Source of the DNA: CAZEAB01 sp964552945
Lineage (GTDB): Archaea; Nanobdellota; Nanobdellia; Woesearchaeales; GW2011-AR9
Assembly (NCBI GenBank): GCA_964552945.1
Contig: CAZKIP010000010.1
Location: 1 to 42,837, forward strand
Reading direction: 5' to 3'
Length of the DNA stretch: 42,837 nucleotides
Part shown: positions 7,298-15,469 of the stretch, piece by piece
How the letters are laid out: each line of letters opens with the position of its first letter
How positions within the stretch are numbered: the stretch's first letter is position 1
Notes under the pieces: model-generated
Told to the model about the DNA's origin: nothing
The model's input: only the letters and a program-made list of their open reading frames with translations
Databases searched by the model: none
Program-made: the position numbers and the translations under genes

Positions 7298-8638
7298 TCA
7301 CATTCCTGGCATTCTTCCCTTCATCTTCTTCATGAGTTTAGACATATCTTTCTCGCCTTTGAACATTTTCATCATTTTTTTACTTTGACGATATTGTTTA
7401 AGAAGTTCTCTAACTTCACCAACTTTTAAACCAGAACCAGAGGCAATCCTATCAATTCTCTCTGCATTAATAACATCCGGTTCTTCCAACTCTTCTTTAG
7501 TGCAGGAATTCATTGCAAAACGCCACTTCTCCAATTTGCCTTCTTGAACTTTTAACATGTCCTTAGGCATTTTCAAAGAACCCATCCCTGGAATCATCTC
7601 CATGATTTTTCCAAAAGAACCCATTTTTTTCATGGCTTTCATTTGTTCATAGAGGTCTATCAAATTGAAATCTCCTTTAAGGAATTTCTCCTGCATATCT
7701 TTGGCACTTTCTTCAGACATGACATCCTTAGCTTTCTCAAGTAGAGTTTCAATATCTCCCATTCCAAGAAGTCTGCCAACAAACCTTTCTGGATGGAACA
7801 CTTCCAAGTCATCAACTTTTTCACCTACTCCAATGAAACTTATTGGAGCTTGAGTTACTGCACAAGCTGACAAAGCTCCACCACCTTTAGCGGTACCTTC
7901 CAACTTTGTAACAACAACTCCTGTAACTTTACAAGTATCGTGGAATGCTTGAGCTTGTTTCTGGGCAGCTTGACCGATATCTGCGGAAATAACTAACAAC
8001 CTTTCATCAGCATTTACAGTTCTGTTAATATTATTCAATTCTTCAATAAGTTCATCTGACAAAGCATCTCTTCCAGCGGTATCTACAATAACCACATCAT
8101 AATTTGCCAGTTTCTCTTCGAAAGCAAGGTAAATGCTTACCGGATCCTTTTCCTTCTTAATTCCAAAAAAATCTACACCAACACTTTTTGCTAACTGTTC
8201 AAGTTGATCGTAAGCTGCTGGACGCCAGGTATCAGTTTGCATTACAACTACTTTTAACCCTCTCTTTTTGTAATATTTAGCTAATTTACCAGCCGTAGTA
8301 GTTTTCCCTGAACCGAATAATCCCACCAACATAATTTGGGTAGGTTTTTTAGTAATTTTAATTTCGTAAGCTTTCTTCCCTAGAAAATTTGTCAATTCTT
8401 CGTAAACAACTTTGATTAAATGTTCTCTTTTAGTTATTCCAGGAGGAGTACTTTCTTTAGCTCTTTCCTTGATTTTTGTACTTAATTCAAAAACTAATTT
8501 TACATTTGTATCTGATTGTAGAAGGGCTCTTTGGATATCTTTAACCAGTTCATTTATGAGCTTTTCATCTACGAACATCGATTTAGTAATCTTAGTTAAA
8601 GTGTTCTTTAACGAATCTCCAAGCTTATCAAGTACCAT
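7298..8638 (-). CDS. srp54: signal recognition particle GTPase SRP54
   Basis: 446 residues, the usual archaeal length. The order is N helical bundle (1-90), GTPase G domain with GLFGSGKTT (106-114), DTAGR (186-190) and TKLEG (244-248), then the Met-rich M domain from about residue 300, ending KKMKGRMPGM, which binds 7S RNA and signal sequences. It targets nascent membrane and secreted proteins to the translocon together with FtsY. No frameshift or missing motif is seen. It converges on the zinc-ribbon microprotein gene. Confidence 0.98.
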   Translation of the reverse strand: MVLDKLGDSLKNTLTKITKSMFVDEKLINELVKDIQRALLQSDTNVKLVFELSTKIKERAKESTPPGITKREHLIKVVYEELTNFLGKKAYEIKITKKPTQIMLVGLFGSGKTTTAGKLAKYYKKRGLKVVVMQTDTWRPAAYDQLEQLAKSVGVDFFGIKKEKDPVSIYLAFEEKLANYDVVIVDTAGRDALSDELIEELNNINRTVNADERLLVISADIGQAAQKQAQAFHDTCKVTGVVVTKLEGTAKGGGALSACAVTQAPISFIGVGEKVDDLEVFHPERFVGRLLGMGDIETLLEKAKDVMSEESAKDMQEKFLKGDFNLIDLYEQMKAMKKMGSFGKIMEMIPGMGSLKMPKDMLKVQEGKLEKWRFAMNSCTKEELEEPDVINAERIDRIASGSGLKVGEVRELLKQYRQSKKMMKMFKGEKDMSKLMKKMKGRMPGM

Positions 8639-8673
8639 TTAAAGAAAAAAGAATTATCCTTATTTAAATGATT

Positions 8674-9153
8674 CTATTCTGTTTTATAGCGGGTTCTTCT
8701 AGAATGGGGGAATAGGGAGAAATATTCTTGTTCATCCATTCCTAACCTATCTATAATTTGATGATGGTCAATTTTCATCGCAGGCAAACCTAGGGCTTTA
8801 GCAAGAATTCTTGGAGTAAATTCATAAGCTTGAATAATCCTTCCGGGAGTTACTTGATACTCCTCCACTAATTCATCTAATTCTCCTTGAGCAATCTTTT
8901 GCAACACCATTTCGCTTGCGTATAACTCCAATTCAGAGAGGTAGTTGAAAGGATTAGCAATTTTGTTTAATTCAGATATCATTTGATATCTATCTTCAGA
9001 AGGAGAGGTATCAACAACTTTCCCATCCAAATTTATGGGTTTAGCTTTTCTATATGCATTATTAACTTTTGATGAAGAAGTAAGCAATTCTAATGGAGGA
9101 ACCGCTTTAATATTTCTTCTACTATTTCTCCGATAAGTTTTAGGTAATGACAT
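8674..9153 (-). CDS. hypothetical protein, 159 aa
   Basis: I do not recognise this protein. The basic N-terminus (MSLPKTYRRNSRRNIKA) is probably disordered. The rest is helical, with LVEEYQVTPGRIIQAYEFTP and a short ALGLPAMKIDHHQIIDRLGM segment that could form a helix-turn-helix-like pair, but this is weak. There is no signal peptide. A T/A-rich TATA-like tract lies about 20-30 nt upstream. It is separated from srp54 (same strand) by 35 nt and may be in its operon upstream. Confidence 0.65.
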   Translation of the reverse strand: MSLPKTYRRNSRRNIKAVPPLELLTSSSKVNNAYRKAKPINLDGKVVDTSPSEDRYQMISELNKIANPFNYLSELELYASEMVLQKIAQGELDELVEEYQVTPGRIIQAYEFTPRILAKALGLPAMKIDHHQIIDRLGMDEQEYFSLFPHSRRTRYKTE

Positions 9154-9186
9154 AAGTTAAAAATAGCTTGATTTTTATATAAAATT

Positions 9187-9340
9187 AACTAAGAAAAAAG
9201 CCTTGTAGGAACTTTCTTTATTTTTTGTATTAGCGCCCTGTCGTAGACGAGGCACACAAGAAATTATAATGATTTTTTGTAATAAGTGCCGCGCCCTAAT
9301 ACAAAGATTATTGAAAGTTTCCACAAGAACTAAGAAAAAA
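9187..9340. mobile_element. MITE-like inverted-repeat element with 13-bp flanking repeats
   Basis: A 128-bp element (9200-9327) is bounded on both sides by the identical 13-mer aactaagaaaaaa (9187-9199 and 9328-9340), which looks like a target-site duplication. Its ends are imperfect inverted repeats of about 32 bp, starting cttgtaggaactttc on one side and cttgtggaaactttc on the other and extending to gtattag/ctaatac. The interior holds a nested hairpin (ggcac...gtgcc around acaagaaat/attttttgt). It contains no ORF. It sits in the spacer between two minus-strand genes. The alternative is a structured RNA, with the A-rich 13-mers repeating by chance. Confidence 0.6.
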
Positions 9341-9347
9341 ATAATAA

Positions 9348-9866
9348 TTATGGTTTGGGTGAAGGTTTTCTAGGTCTCGGTTTTGGAGAGTTGTAGACAA
9401 ACCAATCTTCCCTAGTTATCTCATGAAAGAAATCGGCTTCCTCAATTAAATTTCTTGAAGTGGTTTTCTTAACTGCAGCTATCTCAACCCTTACTCCTTC
9501 CGCTTTAAGGTGACTTACCAAATCTATATAATCTGAATCTCCAGACATGATAATAATGGTATCAACTTTTGATGCAACTTGAGTTGCTTTAATTGAAAGT
9601 GGGATATCTGCAGATTTATGACAAGGTACAACCGAACCATAATAGTTGTTGTGTAACCTTTCTGCAAGTTTTGAAGAAATGTTTTTCCCTTCTCTGAAAT
9701 AGATAAGTCTGTTTAGACCTCTTCCACTAAGTAATTTTGGAATAAGGCTATCAAAATTCACCATTGCGCTGGTATTTTTAGCTATGTCATGGATACTTCT
9801 TTCGATGTTATTTCCATCACAAAGAATTGCTACTGACTGATTAATTTGAATAATTTTATTGTTCAT
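9348..9866 (-). CDS. NYN-domain (LabA/DUF88-type) nuclease
   Basis: 172 residues. NYN (PIN-like fold) motifs: AILCDGNNIE with D17, the K-x-AD-I-x-L segment, and IIIMSGDSDYIDLV with D110 and D112, followed by GVRVEIAA. These Asp residues bind metal in predicted ribonucleases. The Pro/Lys-rich tail (PKPRPRKPSPKP) is disordered. A strong AAAGGAGG ribosome binding site lies 7 nt before the ATG. The gene starts 26 nt after the 3' end of tRNA-Arg(TCG) on the same strand, so a tRNA-related role is an attractive but untested inference. Confidence 0.87.
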   Translation of the reverse strand: MNNKIIQINQSVAILCDGNNIERSIHDIAKNTSAMVNFDSLIPKLLSGRGLNRLIYFREGKNISSKLAERLHNNYYGSVVPCHKSADIPLSIKATQVASKVDTIIIMSGDSDYIDLVSHLKAEGVRVEIAAVKKTTSRNLIEEADFFHEITREDWFVYNSPKPRPRKPSPKP

Positions 9867-9892
9867 TTGTCTTCCTCCTTTTTTTAAAAAAA

Positions 9893-9996
9893 TGGCCCTA
9901 CAGGGATTCGAAATTCAGCATTTCAGATAATTCTGATAATGTCCCTGATCAACTGGTCCGAAGCCAGCCGCACTATCCAGGTTATGCTATAGGGCC
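9893..9996 (-). tRNA. tRNA-Arg(TCG) with a 30-nt T-arm intron
   Basis: The acceptor GGCCCTA pairs perfectly with TAGGGCC, discriminator A; CCA is not encoded. The D arm is GCAT/GTGC. The anticodon stem GCTGG/CCAGT encloses CTTCGGA, so the anticodon is TCG (read at 9959-9961). The T stem CAGGG/CCCTG is interrupted after its 5' strand by 30 nt (9913-9942); removing them restores the canonical loop TTCGAAT and a 74-nt tRNA. The junction folds as a bulge-helix-bulge: outer TTGA/TCGA, central TCAG/CTGA, 3-nt bulges GGA and ATT, inner 8-bp hairpin with one bulged A. The intron position is 53/54, not the common 37/38. Confidence 0.92.
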
Positions 9997-10097
9997 GATA
10001 TTAATAAATTGTTCTGATGTTTTAAAAATGTTTTCTTTTCAAAAATATAAACTACCAAATTAGAAAAGTATTTATACCACCATATCAAAGCAAAGGA

Positions 10098-10874
10098 ATG
10101 CATCTCAATTTCTATGTGATAGGTAGCGTGGTTCTAGTATCCTTGATTTCTTTAGTGGGAGTTTTATCACTATTTATACGAAAGAGAAACTTCAGTAAAA
10201 TACTTCTGATAATGGTAAGTCTTTCAGCAGGAACTTTGTTTGGAGGAACTTTCTTGCACCTTCTTCCTGAAGCCATCTCGGAATCAGGATTTACTACTCA
10301 AATATCTTTATTAATTTTGGCGGGAGTTTTGGTATTTTTCGTTCTAGAAAAATTCATCCATATGCATCACCATCATCATTGTCATGATCAGGAACACGAC
10401 CATCCTAAGTTACACGAACCAAGGGCAAAACATATTGGAATTCTAAATTTGGCTGGAGACGCAATTCACAATTTCTTAGATGGTTTAATTATTGCCGGAA
10501 GTTATCTTATCAGCATTCCTTTAGGGGTTGCTACTACTATAGCAGTTATTTTTCACGAAGTTCCTCAAGAATTGGCTGATTTTGGAGTTCTTCTTTACGC
10601 TGGTTATACCAAGAAGAAAGCTCTCTTTCTAAATTTTCTAAGTGCGGCTGTCTCCATTGTAGGAGCAATCATTGGATTAATTCTAGGAAGTAGTGGAGAG
10701 AACTTTATTCAAATAATTGTCCCTTTTGCTGCAGGAGGATTCATTTACATCGCTGGCTCCAATTTAATTCCAGAATTACATAAGCATTGTAAATTGAGAG
10801 AATCTTTCTGGCATTTTGTAGCCCTTTCTTTCGGAATTTTAATAATGTATGGATTAACTCATTTGGGTCATTAA
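10098..10874 (+). CDS. ZIP-family divalent metal transporter
   Basis: 258 residues with about eight predicted membrane helices. A His-rich cytoplasmic loop (residues 88-106, HMHHHHHCHDQEHDH) lies between helices 3 and 4. The metal-transport motifs HNFLDG (H124-G129) and HEVPQE (H153-E158) in helices 4 and 5 identify the ZIP family (zinc/iron import or vesicular-type export). A TATA-like tttata is 27 nt upstream of the ATG. It overlaps truD by 4 nt at the convergent 3' ends. Confidence 0.95.
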   Translation: MHLNFYVIGSVVLVSLISLVGVLSLFIRKRNFSKILLIMVSLSAGTLFGGTFLHLLPEAISESGFTTQISLLILAGVLVFFVLEKFIHMHHHHHCHDQEHDHPKLHEPRAKHIGILNLAGDAIHNFLDGLIIAGSYLISIPLGVATTIAVIFHEVPQELADFGVLLYAGYTKKKALFLNFLSAAVSIVGAIIGLILGSSGENFIQIIVPFAAGGFIYIAGSNLIPELHKHCKLRESFWHFVALSFGILIMYGLTHLGH

Positions 10875-11878
10875 GAAACAATTTTTCTTATAACCATGGT
10901 GGCATAACTTCCTTTGTTTAAAGAAAAACTAACTTTAACTTTATTCTTGCCAGAATTTAACTCATCATCTTCTTTTTTGCCAATCTCTAAATCCTTAACT
11001 TCAACAAGAACTTTTCTTAAATCTCCTTCTAAACTAATTTCAGGAATTTGTTTAATTACAAAATCAGAATAATCCACTTCTTCTTTTTGCATTATTTTTT
11101 TAATGATTGGTTTGATTTCATTACTTTCTAATTCCTCACTTCCAAATCCAATTAATGGTATCTCAAAATTATTTTCAAGATTAATTTCTTTGTGGAAAAT
11201 AAACTTTCCTTCAGAGTAGGTCACTTCTTTTTCAATTGAAAATTTGTTTAAATAGATAGCAACTGTCTCATTCCAGAGATAACTCTGATAGGCATTTACA
11301 TACATTCTTAACATTCTAGTTGAAGTCTTTTTCATCGCTCCAACTCCATCGTTGGGATTTTTTTCTAAATGTTCTTGAACGTTTCTCTTATCAATTAACT
11401 TAGCAGATTTAACAAAATCCTTTTTTACTATAAACCTGCCAATTTTAACATTATTTTTTGAGAACCTTTGTTCGTCAAAATAATTTTCTACAACTTCTGT
11501 TTTATTAATTTCTTCATTATCTAAATTTCTTATAACAATTTCAAAATAATTTCCTGAAAGATCTCCCAAGGATAAAGGCTTGTTTCCATAACCAAGAAAT
11601 TTAAGTTTGGTATTGTCTACTTTTACTTTCATAATTTTTTCTTTGGTAACTTCTTTGAAAGAGAGGGTTTGTTCTGTTATGGCATTTTTATCCTTACTTC
11701 CGGCAAAGCCGATATTTTTTTCATTTATTCTTAGTTGCTTGGCTAGCTGCATGATTACATCTAGAGTGTTTCTATTTTTTTTTGTAAGGGTGAAATAGAT
11801 GAATCTACCTTCTTTTAGTTCGACGTTACTAATTTCTCTTACAAAGAAATCTTCTGGTGTTTGTTTGATGGTATGCAT
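10871..11878 (-). CDS. truD: tRNA pseudouridine(13) synthase TruD
   Basis: 335 residues. The TruD signature is GFAGSKDKNAITEQ with catalytic D63; N-terminal FFVREIS and later YVNAYQSYLWNE match the family. The enzyme isomerises U13 (and in some archaea U35) in tRNA. It is somewhat shorter than typical archaeal TruD of about 400 residues, so the TRUD insertion domain appears compact. Start is the ATG at 11878, with an AT-rich promoter region upstream. Confidence 0.95.
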   Translation of the reverse strand: MHTIKQTPEDFFVREISNVELKEGRFIYFTLTKKNRNTLDVIMQLAKQLRINEKNIGFAGSKDKNAITEQTLSFKEVTKEKIMKVKVDNTKLKFLGYGNKPLSLGDLSGNYFEIVIRNLDNEEINKTEVVENYFDEQRFSKNNVKIGRFIVKKDFVKSAKLIDKRNVQEHLEKNPNDGVGAMKKTSTRMLRMYVNAYQSYLWNETVAIYLNKFSIEKEVTYSEGKFIFHKEINLENNFEIPLIGFGSEELESNEIKPIIKKIMQKEEVDYSDFVIKQIPEISLEGDLRKVLVEVKDLEIGKKEDDELNSGKNKVKVSFSLNKGSYATMVIRKIVS

Positions 11879-12007
11879 GTTGCCTTTATTATGTTCTCTT
11901 TTTTATATCTTCTGTGTTTTATTATGCTTAAAAAAAAGAACTAAAATTTATAAAGAATCAAGCCAATTTTAAAGTTAGTATAAAAATAAAATATTTTCAC
12001 ATAAAAA

Positions 12008-13381
12008 ATGATTATTGATTTAAGCAAACCAAGAGAAGAGTACTTCAACGACCTTTCTGTAACGGAAGTTCTAAGACAATTTATTTCCAAAGAAGGACCC
12101 ATAACAATTAATGATGTAAGAAGGTTAAATGAATCAGGTTTAGTAGTCACAGGAACCAGTGAAGGTAGCTTAGACTCTCTTTTAGAATGGGAAGGCCACG
12201 AAACTGATTCTCTTGCTTTAGTAGAGCAAATAGATTCTCTTGAACCAGATCAATTGTTGGTTCTCCCACCAAATTATAGGATTGATGCAGAAAGCAGCAG
12301 ACAAATTCAAGTATATGATTTCGCTAGTTTGGTTAAATTAGATTCCGCAGCGGTTAAAAGAAAACTTATTGGTCCTGATGCTCCGAAAGGAAGATTATCC
12401 GCAAAAAGGAAAATGCAAGAGAATTGGAACCCGGAGAAAGTCATCTCTGCCGCTTTCAACCATTTACATGAAAATAGAGATAGGTTGTCAGAAAAAGTTC
12501 TTGCTGGTTATTCTTGGTTTGGAAAAGATAACCATAGAAGAATTGTTTCCCTTTACAGGGCAATTCAAGGTGCCGAATTAAGAGCTTTCCAAGACTTTAC
12601 AGCATTTAGATTAGTGGTTCCAGTAATGAGGAAGGAATTGCAATGTGGTAAAAGTGCTAGGAGTAGTTACAAGGAAGATTTAACCCCTGAACAGGTAGTT
12701 CGTAGAAGAGAAAAAATCCAGTTTTACGATAGATACAAAGATAAAATTCGAAGAGAAGGAAAACCTGCAGGGAATTATATAAGACAACTTGATGCAAGAT
12801 TTTCTGATTTAATTGAACCTTCTGTAAAAAAGTTTGCTCATGGTACCGGGAGGCATGTTCGCGTTCCATCTCGATCCAGACTTGACAGAACTTATTCCAT
12901 TAAACTTACTGGGATTCCCTTGGTAGAACCTGGAAACCCTGTTGCTTCCAGTTATGTTTGGGAATTAAGTGGCAATTGTATTTGTGAAGATAAAACTTAT
13001 CGAAGTGATAGGAGGAGAGTAAAAGCTTTCCAAGGACAGGATGAAGATTATTTCTGTGCGCATGAAATTGCTTCCTTGCATACTTTAAGAAGAATTCATG
13101 AAGTTTATGGTGACAAAGAAATTCCTTTCCTACCTTTCGTTCTTCCAACTGAAGGAATGATGAAATATGTTGATAAGTTGAGGCAACAAACAATTATGTT
13201 GGAACAAAATGATCCAGATACAAGAAGGACTTCTAAAAGAACTTTGAATCATACCGAGATTGAGAATTTGTTATGGAAGCGAGTTATGGCTCAAGGTTAC
13301 GAAGCTAATTTTACCACCAATATTGGCGTTTTTAGATCTATGCGATACGACCCTCACAATGATCTGATTTTGTTTAAGTGA
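12008..13381 (+). CDS. SWIM-type zinc-site protein, function unknown
   Basis: 457 residues, no signal peptide. The C-terminal half has C324-x-C326 followed by C350-x-H352, the C-x-C...C-x-H pattern of SWIM zinc fingers, which occur in DNA- or protein-binding contexts. The region before it is rich in Arg/Lys (GRHVRVPSRSRLDRTYS), suggesting nucleic-acid contact. The N-terminus contains helical VTEVLRQFISKEGPITIND, resembling a winged-helix start. I do not recognise the full protein. It is a single gene with an AT-rich promoter; the ATG follows acataaaaa. Confidence 0.65.
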   Translation: MIIDLSKPREEYFNDLSVTEVLRQFISKEGPITINDVRRLNESGLVVTGTSEGSLDSLLEWEGHETDSLALVEQIDSLEPDQLLVLPPNYRIDAESSRQIQVYDFASLVKLDSAAVKRKLIGPDAPKGRLSAKRKMQENWNPEKVISAAFNHLHENRDRLSEKVLAGYSWFGKDNHRRIVSLYRAIQGAELRAFQDFTAFRLVVPVMRKELQCGKSARSSYKEDLTPEQVVRRREKIQFYDRYKDKIRREGKPAGNYIRQLDARFSDLIEPSVKKFAHGTGRHVRVPSRSRLDRTYSIKLTGIPLVEPGNPVASSYVWELSGNCICEDKTYRSDRRRVKAFQGQDEDYFCAHEIASLHTLRRIHEVYGDKEIPFLPFVLPTEGMMKYVDKLRQQTIMLEQNDPDTRRTSKRTLNHTEIENLLWKRVMAQGYEANFTTNIGVFRSMRYDPHNDLILFK

Positions 13382-13392
13382 GTTTTCTAATC

Positions 13393-13408
13393 AATATAAT
13401 GTTATATT
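13393..13408. repeat. perfect 16-bp palindrome, possible operator
   Basis: aatataa-tg-ttatatt, 7-nt arms with a 2-nt spacer, in the promoter region of the 108-residue gene starting at 13480. It is AT-only in the arms, so chance formation is possible. Confidence 0.25.
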
Positions 13409-13479
13409 ACTAATATACAGAAGTAATAAATCTAATCCTGATACCACTACTAAGTAAAAATATTGGAAGGTAAAATAAA

Positions 13480-13806
13480 ATGACTGATAAAAACTTAGAA
13501 GGATTAGCAAATGAGCAAGATATTCTTGCAACAAAAATGTTTATTAAAGCAACTGGAACTATTCAACAATTCTTTGGATCAACCGCAGTAGTTGGAAAAG
13601 CAAGAGAACAAGAAGTTGGTTTATATGATGCAAATAATGGAATCTTGGCAGTAGTTGATGAGAAACAAGATTACTTCGTTGGGCGTTGTAATAAAAAAAG
13701 TATAGCTGCTTTGGATAATTTAGGATTTAAATCTGGTGATATTTACGTTCCACACTCAAATGGCGGTTCTTTGTTTGTTTATAATGTCTTTAAGAATTTG
13801 GAATGA
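13480..13806 (+). CDS. hypothetical protein, 108 aa
   Basis: I do not recognise this protein. It has a helical N-terminus (NLEGLANEQDILATKMFIKA), then an alternating beta-type region (TGTIQQFFGSTAVVGKAR, GILAVVDEKQDYFVGRC) and YVPHSNGGSLFVYNVFKN. It is soluble. A GGAAGG sequence about 10 nt before the ATG could serve as ribosome binding site. It is convergent with the next gene with 3 nt between stops. Confidence 0.65.
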   Translation: MTDKNLEGLANEQDILATKMFIKATGTIQQFFGSTAVVGKAREQEVGLYDANNGILAVVDEKQDYFVGRCNKKSIAALDNLGFKSGDIYVPHSNGGSLFVYNVFKNLE

Positions 13807-13809
13807 TTC

Positions 13810-14328
13810 TCAGAATAAATGCTCGAAATATACAACCCTGGCATCCTCAGAGTTGTCAAAGAATATTTTAGCTTTACAATTTCTGAAAAATTCAAAGGCA
13901 GCGCCTTCATTCTCTTTTTTTCTTTCTTTCTCAACTAACAAAGGATTGAATCCTTTCCCTTTCTGTTCAATCCCAATCACAAATCCCCTCTTACCCAACC
14001 AAAGATGGAATTTGGCAGGAGCTTTATACTGAGAATAGTTTAAACAATTGGAACCAGCTTCATTTAGAAAGTAAGCAACCTCGTCATTCTGATTGTGATG
14101 TAACCAATTGTATAAATCAAATTTGTTCTTTGAAATTTCATAGTGAGAGTTTAAAGTATCCACTATACTCCATTTGGCATTGCCATAAGTTTCAATAATC
14201 TGGGAACTTTGTTCCTCTGAGGTAGCCATTCTAATAATTTCGTGAGGATGAATCTCTAACCCTTTATATTTTTCAGAGCCAATTCTAGCCAAGGCTTCTT
14301 GCAAACTTCTTTGGAAATGGATTGCCAT
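13810..14328 (-). CDS. hypothetical protein, 172 aa
   Basis: No family recognised. Distinct conserved-looking strings are YKAPAKFHLWLGKRGFVIGI, EQKGKGFNP, and ENEGAAFEFFRNCKAKIFFD ending in ARVVYFEH. The mix of charged residues and beta strands suggests a compact enzyme-like or binding domain in the C-terminal 90 residues; the N-terminus is helical. It is monocistronic, with the divergent membrane-protein gene 44 nt away sharing the promoter region. Confidence 0.7.
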   Translation of the reverse strand: MAIHFQRSLQEALARIGSEKYKGLEIHPHEIIRMATSEEQSSQIIETYGNAKWSIVDTLNSHYEISKNKFDLYNWLHHNQNDEVAYFLNEAGSNCLNYSQYKAPAKFHLWLGKRGFVIGIEQKGKGFNPLLVEKERKKENEGAAFEFFRNCKAKIFFDNSEDARVVYFEHLF

Positions 14329-14372
14329 AAATCCAAAATGTTATTAAACATTAAAAATATTCTCCTTAAAAA

Positions 14373-15077
14373 ATGGTGAAAGTGCTATCACAGTTCTGGG
14401 AAAGGTTCATAGATTTACTTGATACGCCTATACATCATCCAGAAATGATTTGGATTGTTCTCCCATTACTTTTAATCATAATTCTTATGACCATATATTT
14501 TGCTAAATATAGGGATGAAGAACTTGGTTGGAATACTGCTTTAGGTAATAGTTTCATTCTAATTTTCGTTTCAATAGATTTGTTTAGAACCATTTTTAGT
14601 GATGGAAGAACTACTGGAGCAATAATTTTGGCCTCAATTTTATTATTGGAAGGTATGGTGTTATTATTTGTAAATTTCACCCATTTCTTGCCAAAAAAAA
14701 TAGGTTATTTTATTTCTTCACCTTTACCTATTAATCTGACTGCATATGTTTTTATCAGTATTATCTATTCAAAAGTACCTGTTGATTTGTATACAATTCT
14801 GGGAGGAATTTTACTTTTTGCTATCTTATTAGGATTTTTCTTAGGAGTTGGCTTTATCTCTAAAAAATGGTGGACTAGGGTTGAGAGAATCAAAGCATTG
14901 GAACATGTTGAAGATGTTAAACAGGAGAAAAAAGTTCTTGAAGGAAAGAAGAAAGAAGTGAAATTGGAAGAGAAGAAAATTAAGAAAGCCGTTAAAGTTC
15001 ATGAGAAAGAAGTAAAGCAAAAGAAGGAAGAGTTGAAGAAGATTAAGAAAGTAGCAAAAACTGCTAAATCTAAATAA
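14373..15077 (+). CDS. membrane protein with lysine-rich coiled-coil tail
   Basis: 234 residues. About five membrane helices occupy residues 25-165 (for example WIVLPLLLIIILMTIYFA and LGGILLFAILLGFFLGVGFI). The last 65 residues are a strongly charged K/E-rich helix (KKVLEGKKKEVKLEEKKIKK) that would form a cytoplasmic coiled coil. Function unknown. It lies 390 nt upstream of the CheC-like gene on the same strand, but with a long non-coding tract between, so co-transcription is doubtful. Confidence 0.75.
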   Translation: MVKVLSQFWERFIDLLDTPIHHPEMIWIVLPLLLIIILMTIYFAKYRDEELGWNTALGNSFILIFVSIDLFRTIFSDGRTTGAIILASILLLEGMVLLFVNFTHFLPKKIGYFISSPLPINLTAYVFISIIYSKVPVDLYTILGGILLFAILLGFFLGVGFISKKWWTRVERIKALEHVEDVKQEKKVLEGKKKEVKLEEKKIKKAVKVHEKEVKQKKEELKKIKKVAKTAKSK

Positions 15078-15469
15078 TTTTTAAATTTTGATATTTTAAC
15101 ATTCTAAAAAAATAATCTGCTCCGAATACAAATAATATTATTCTGGATATTCTAAACAACAATTAAGAAAGATCGCTGTTCGCGTCCGAAGTCTCAAAGC
15201 ACAAGCATCAACCCGAAGGAATCAACAAGCACTAATCAATTCTCCCACGAACAGCAGGAATAAGATGTTATTCACTTCCAAGAATCATAATACAAAGCGA
15301 AAATCCGAAGACCAACACAAAGCATCATTCAACTCTTCCATGAACAACTTACACTATGTAAAGCCACTTTTATTTAAGGCTTTCTTTTCATTTTAGAGTA
15401 GTATTTTTATGTTTTTTATTAATTCCTCTTGACAAAATATTTATTAACTACTCTGATTTTATTCTGGGA
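15078..15469. repeat. non-coding tract with degenerate ccgaag repeats
   Basis: No ORF of meaningful length on either strand. Base composition differs from the surroundings (C and A rich, more CpG). Two imperfect copies of a 43-nt unit starting ccgaag and ending near gaacagc/gaacaac lie at 15213-15255 and 15305-15348; shorter related pieces start at about 15122 and 15186. An 8-bp perfect stem (gctgttcg 15175-15182 with cgaacagc 15248-15255) could close a 65-nt loop. Candidate structured RNA or decayed gene; no RNA family recognised. Its right end carries the promoter of the gene at 15470 (TATA-like tttattaa, about 30 nt upstream). Confidence 0.4.

Noticed and set aside
13736..14032. 98-residue plus-strand frame overlapping 13480-13806 and 13810-14328
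   Set aside because: It is antisense to one gene and out of frame with another, with low-complexity Phe/Ser content typical of shadow frames.
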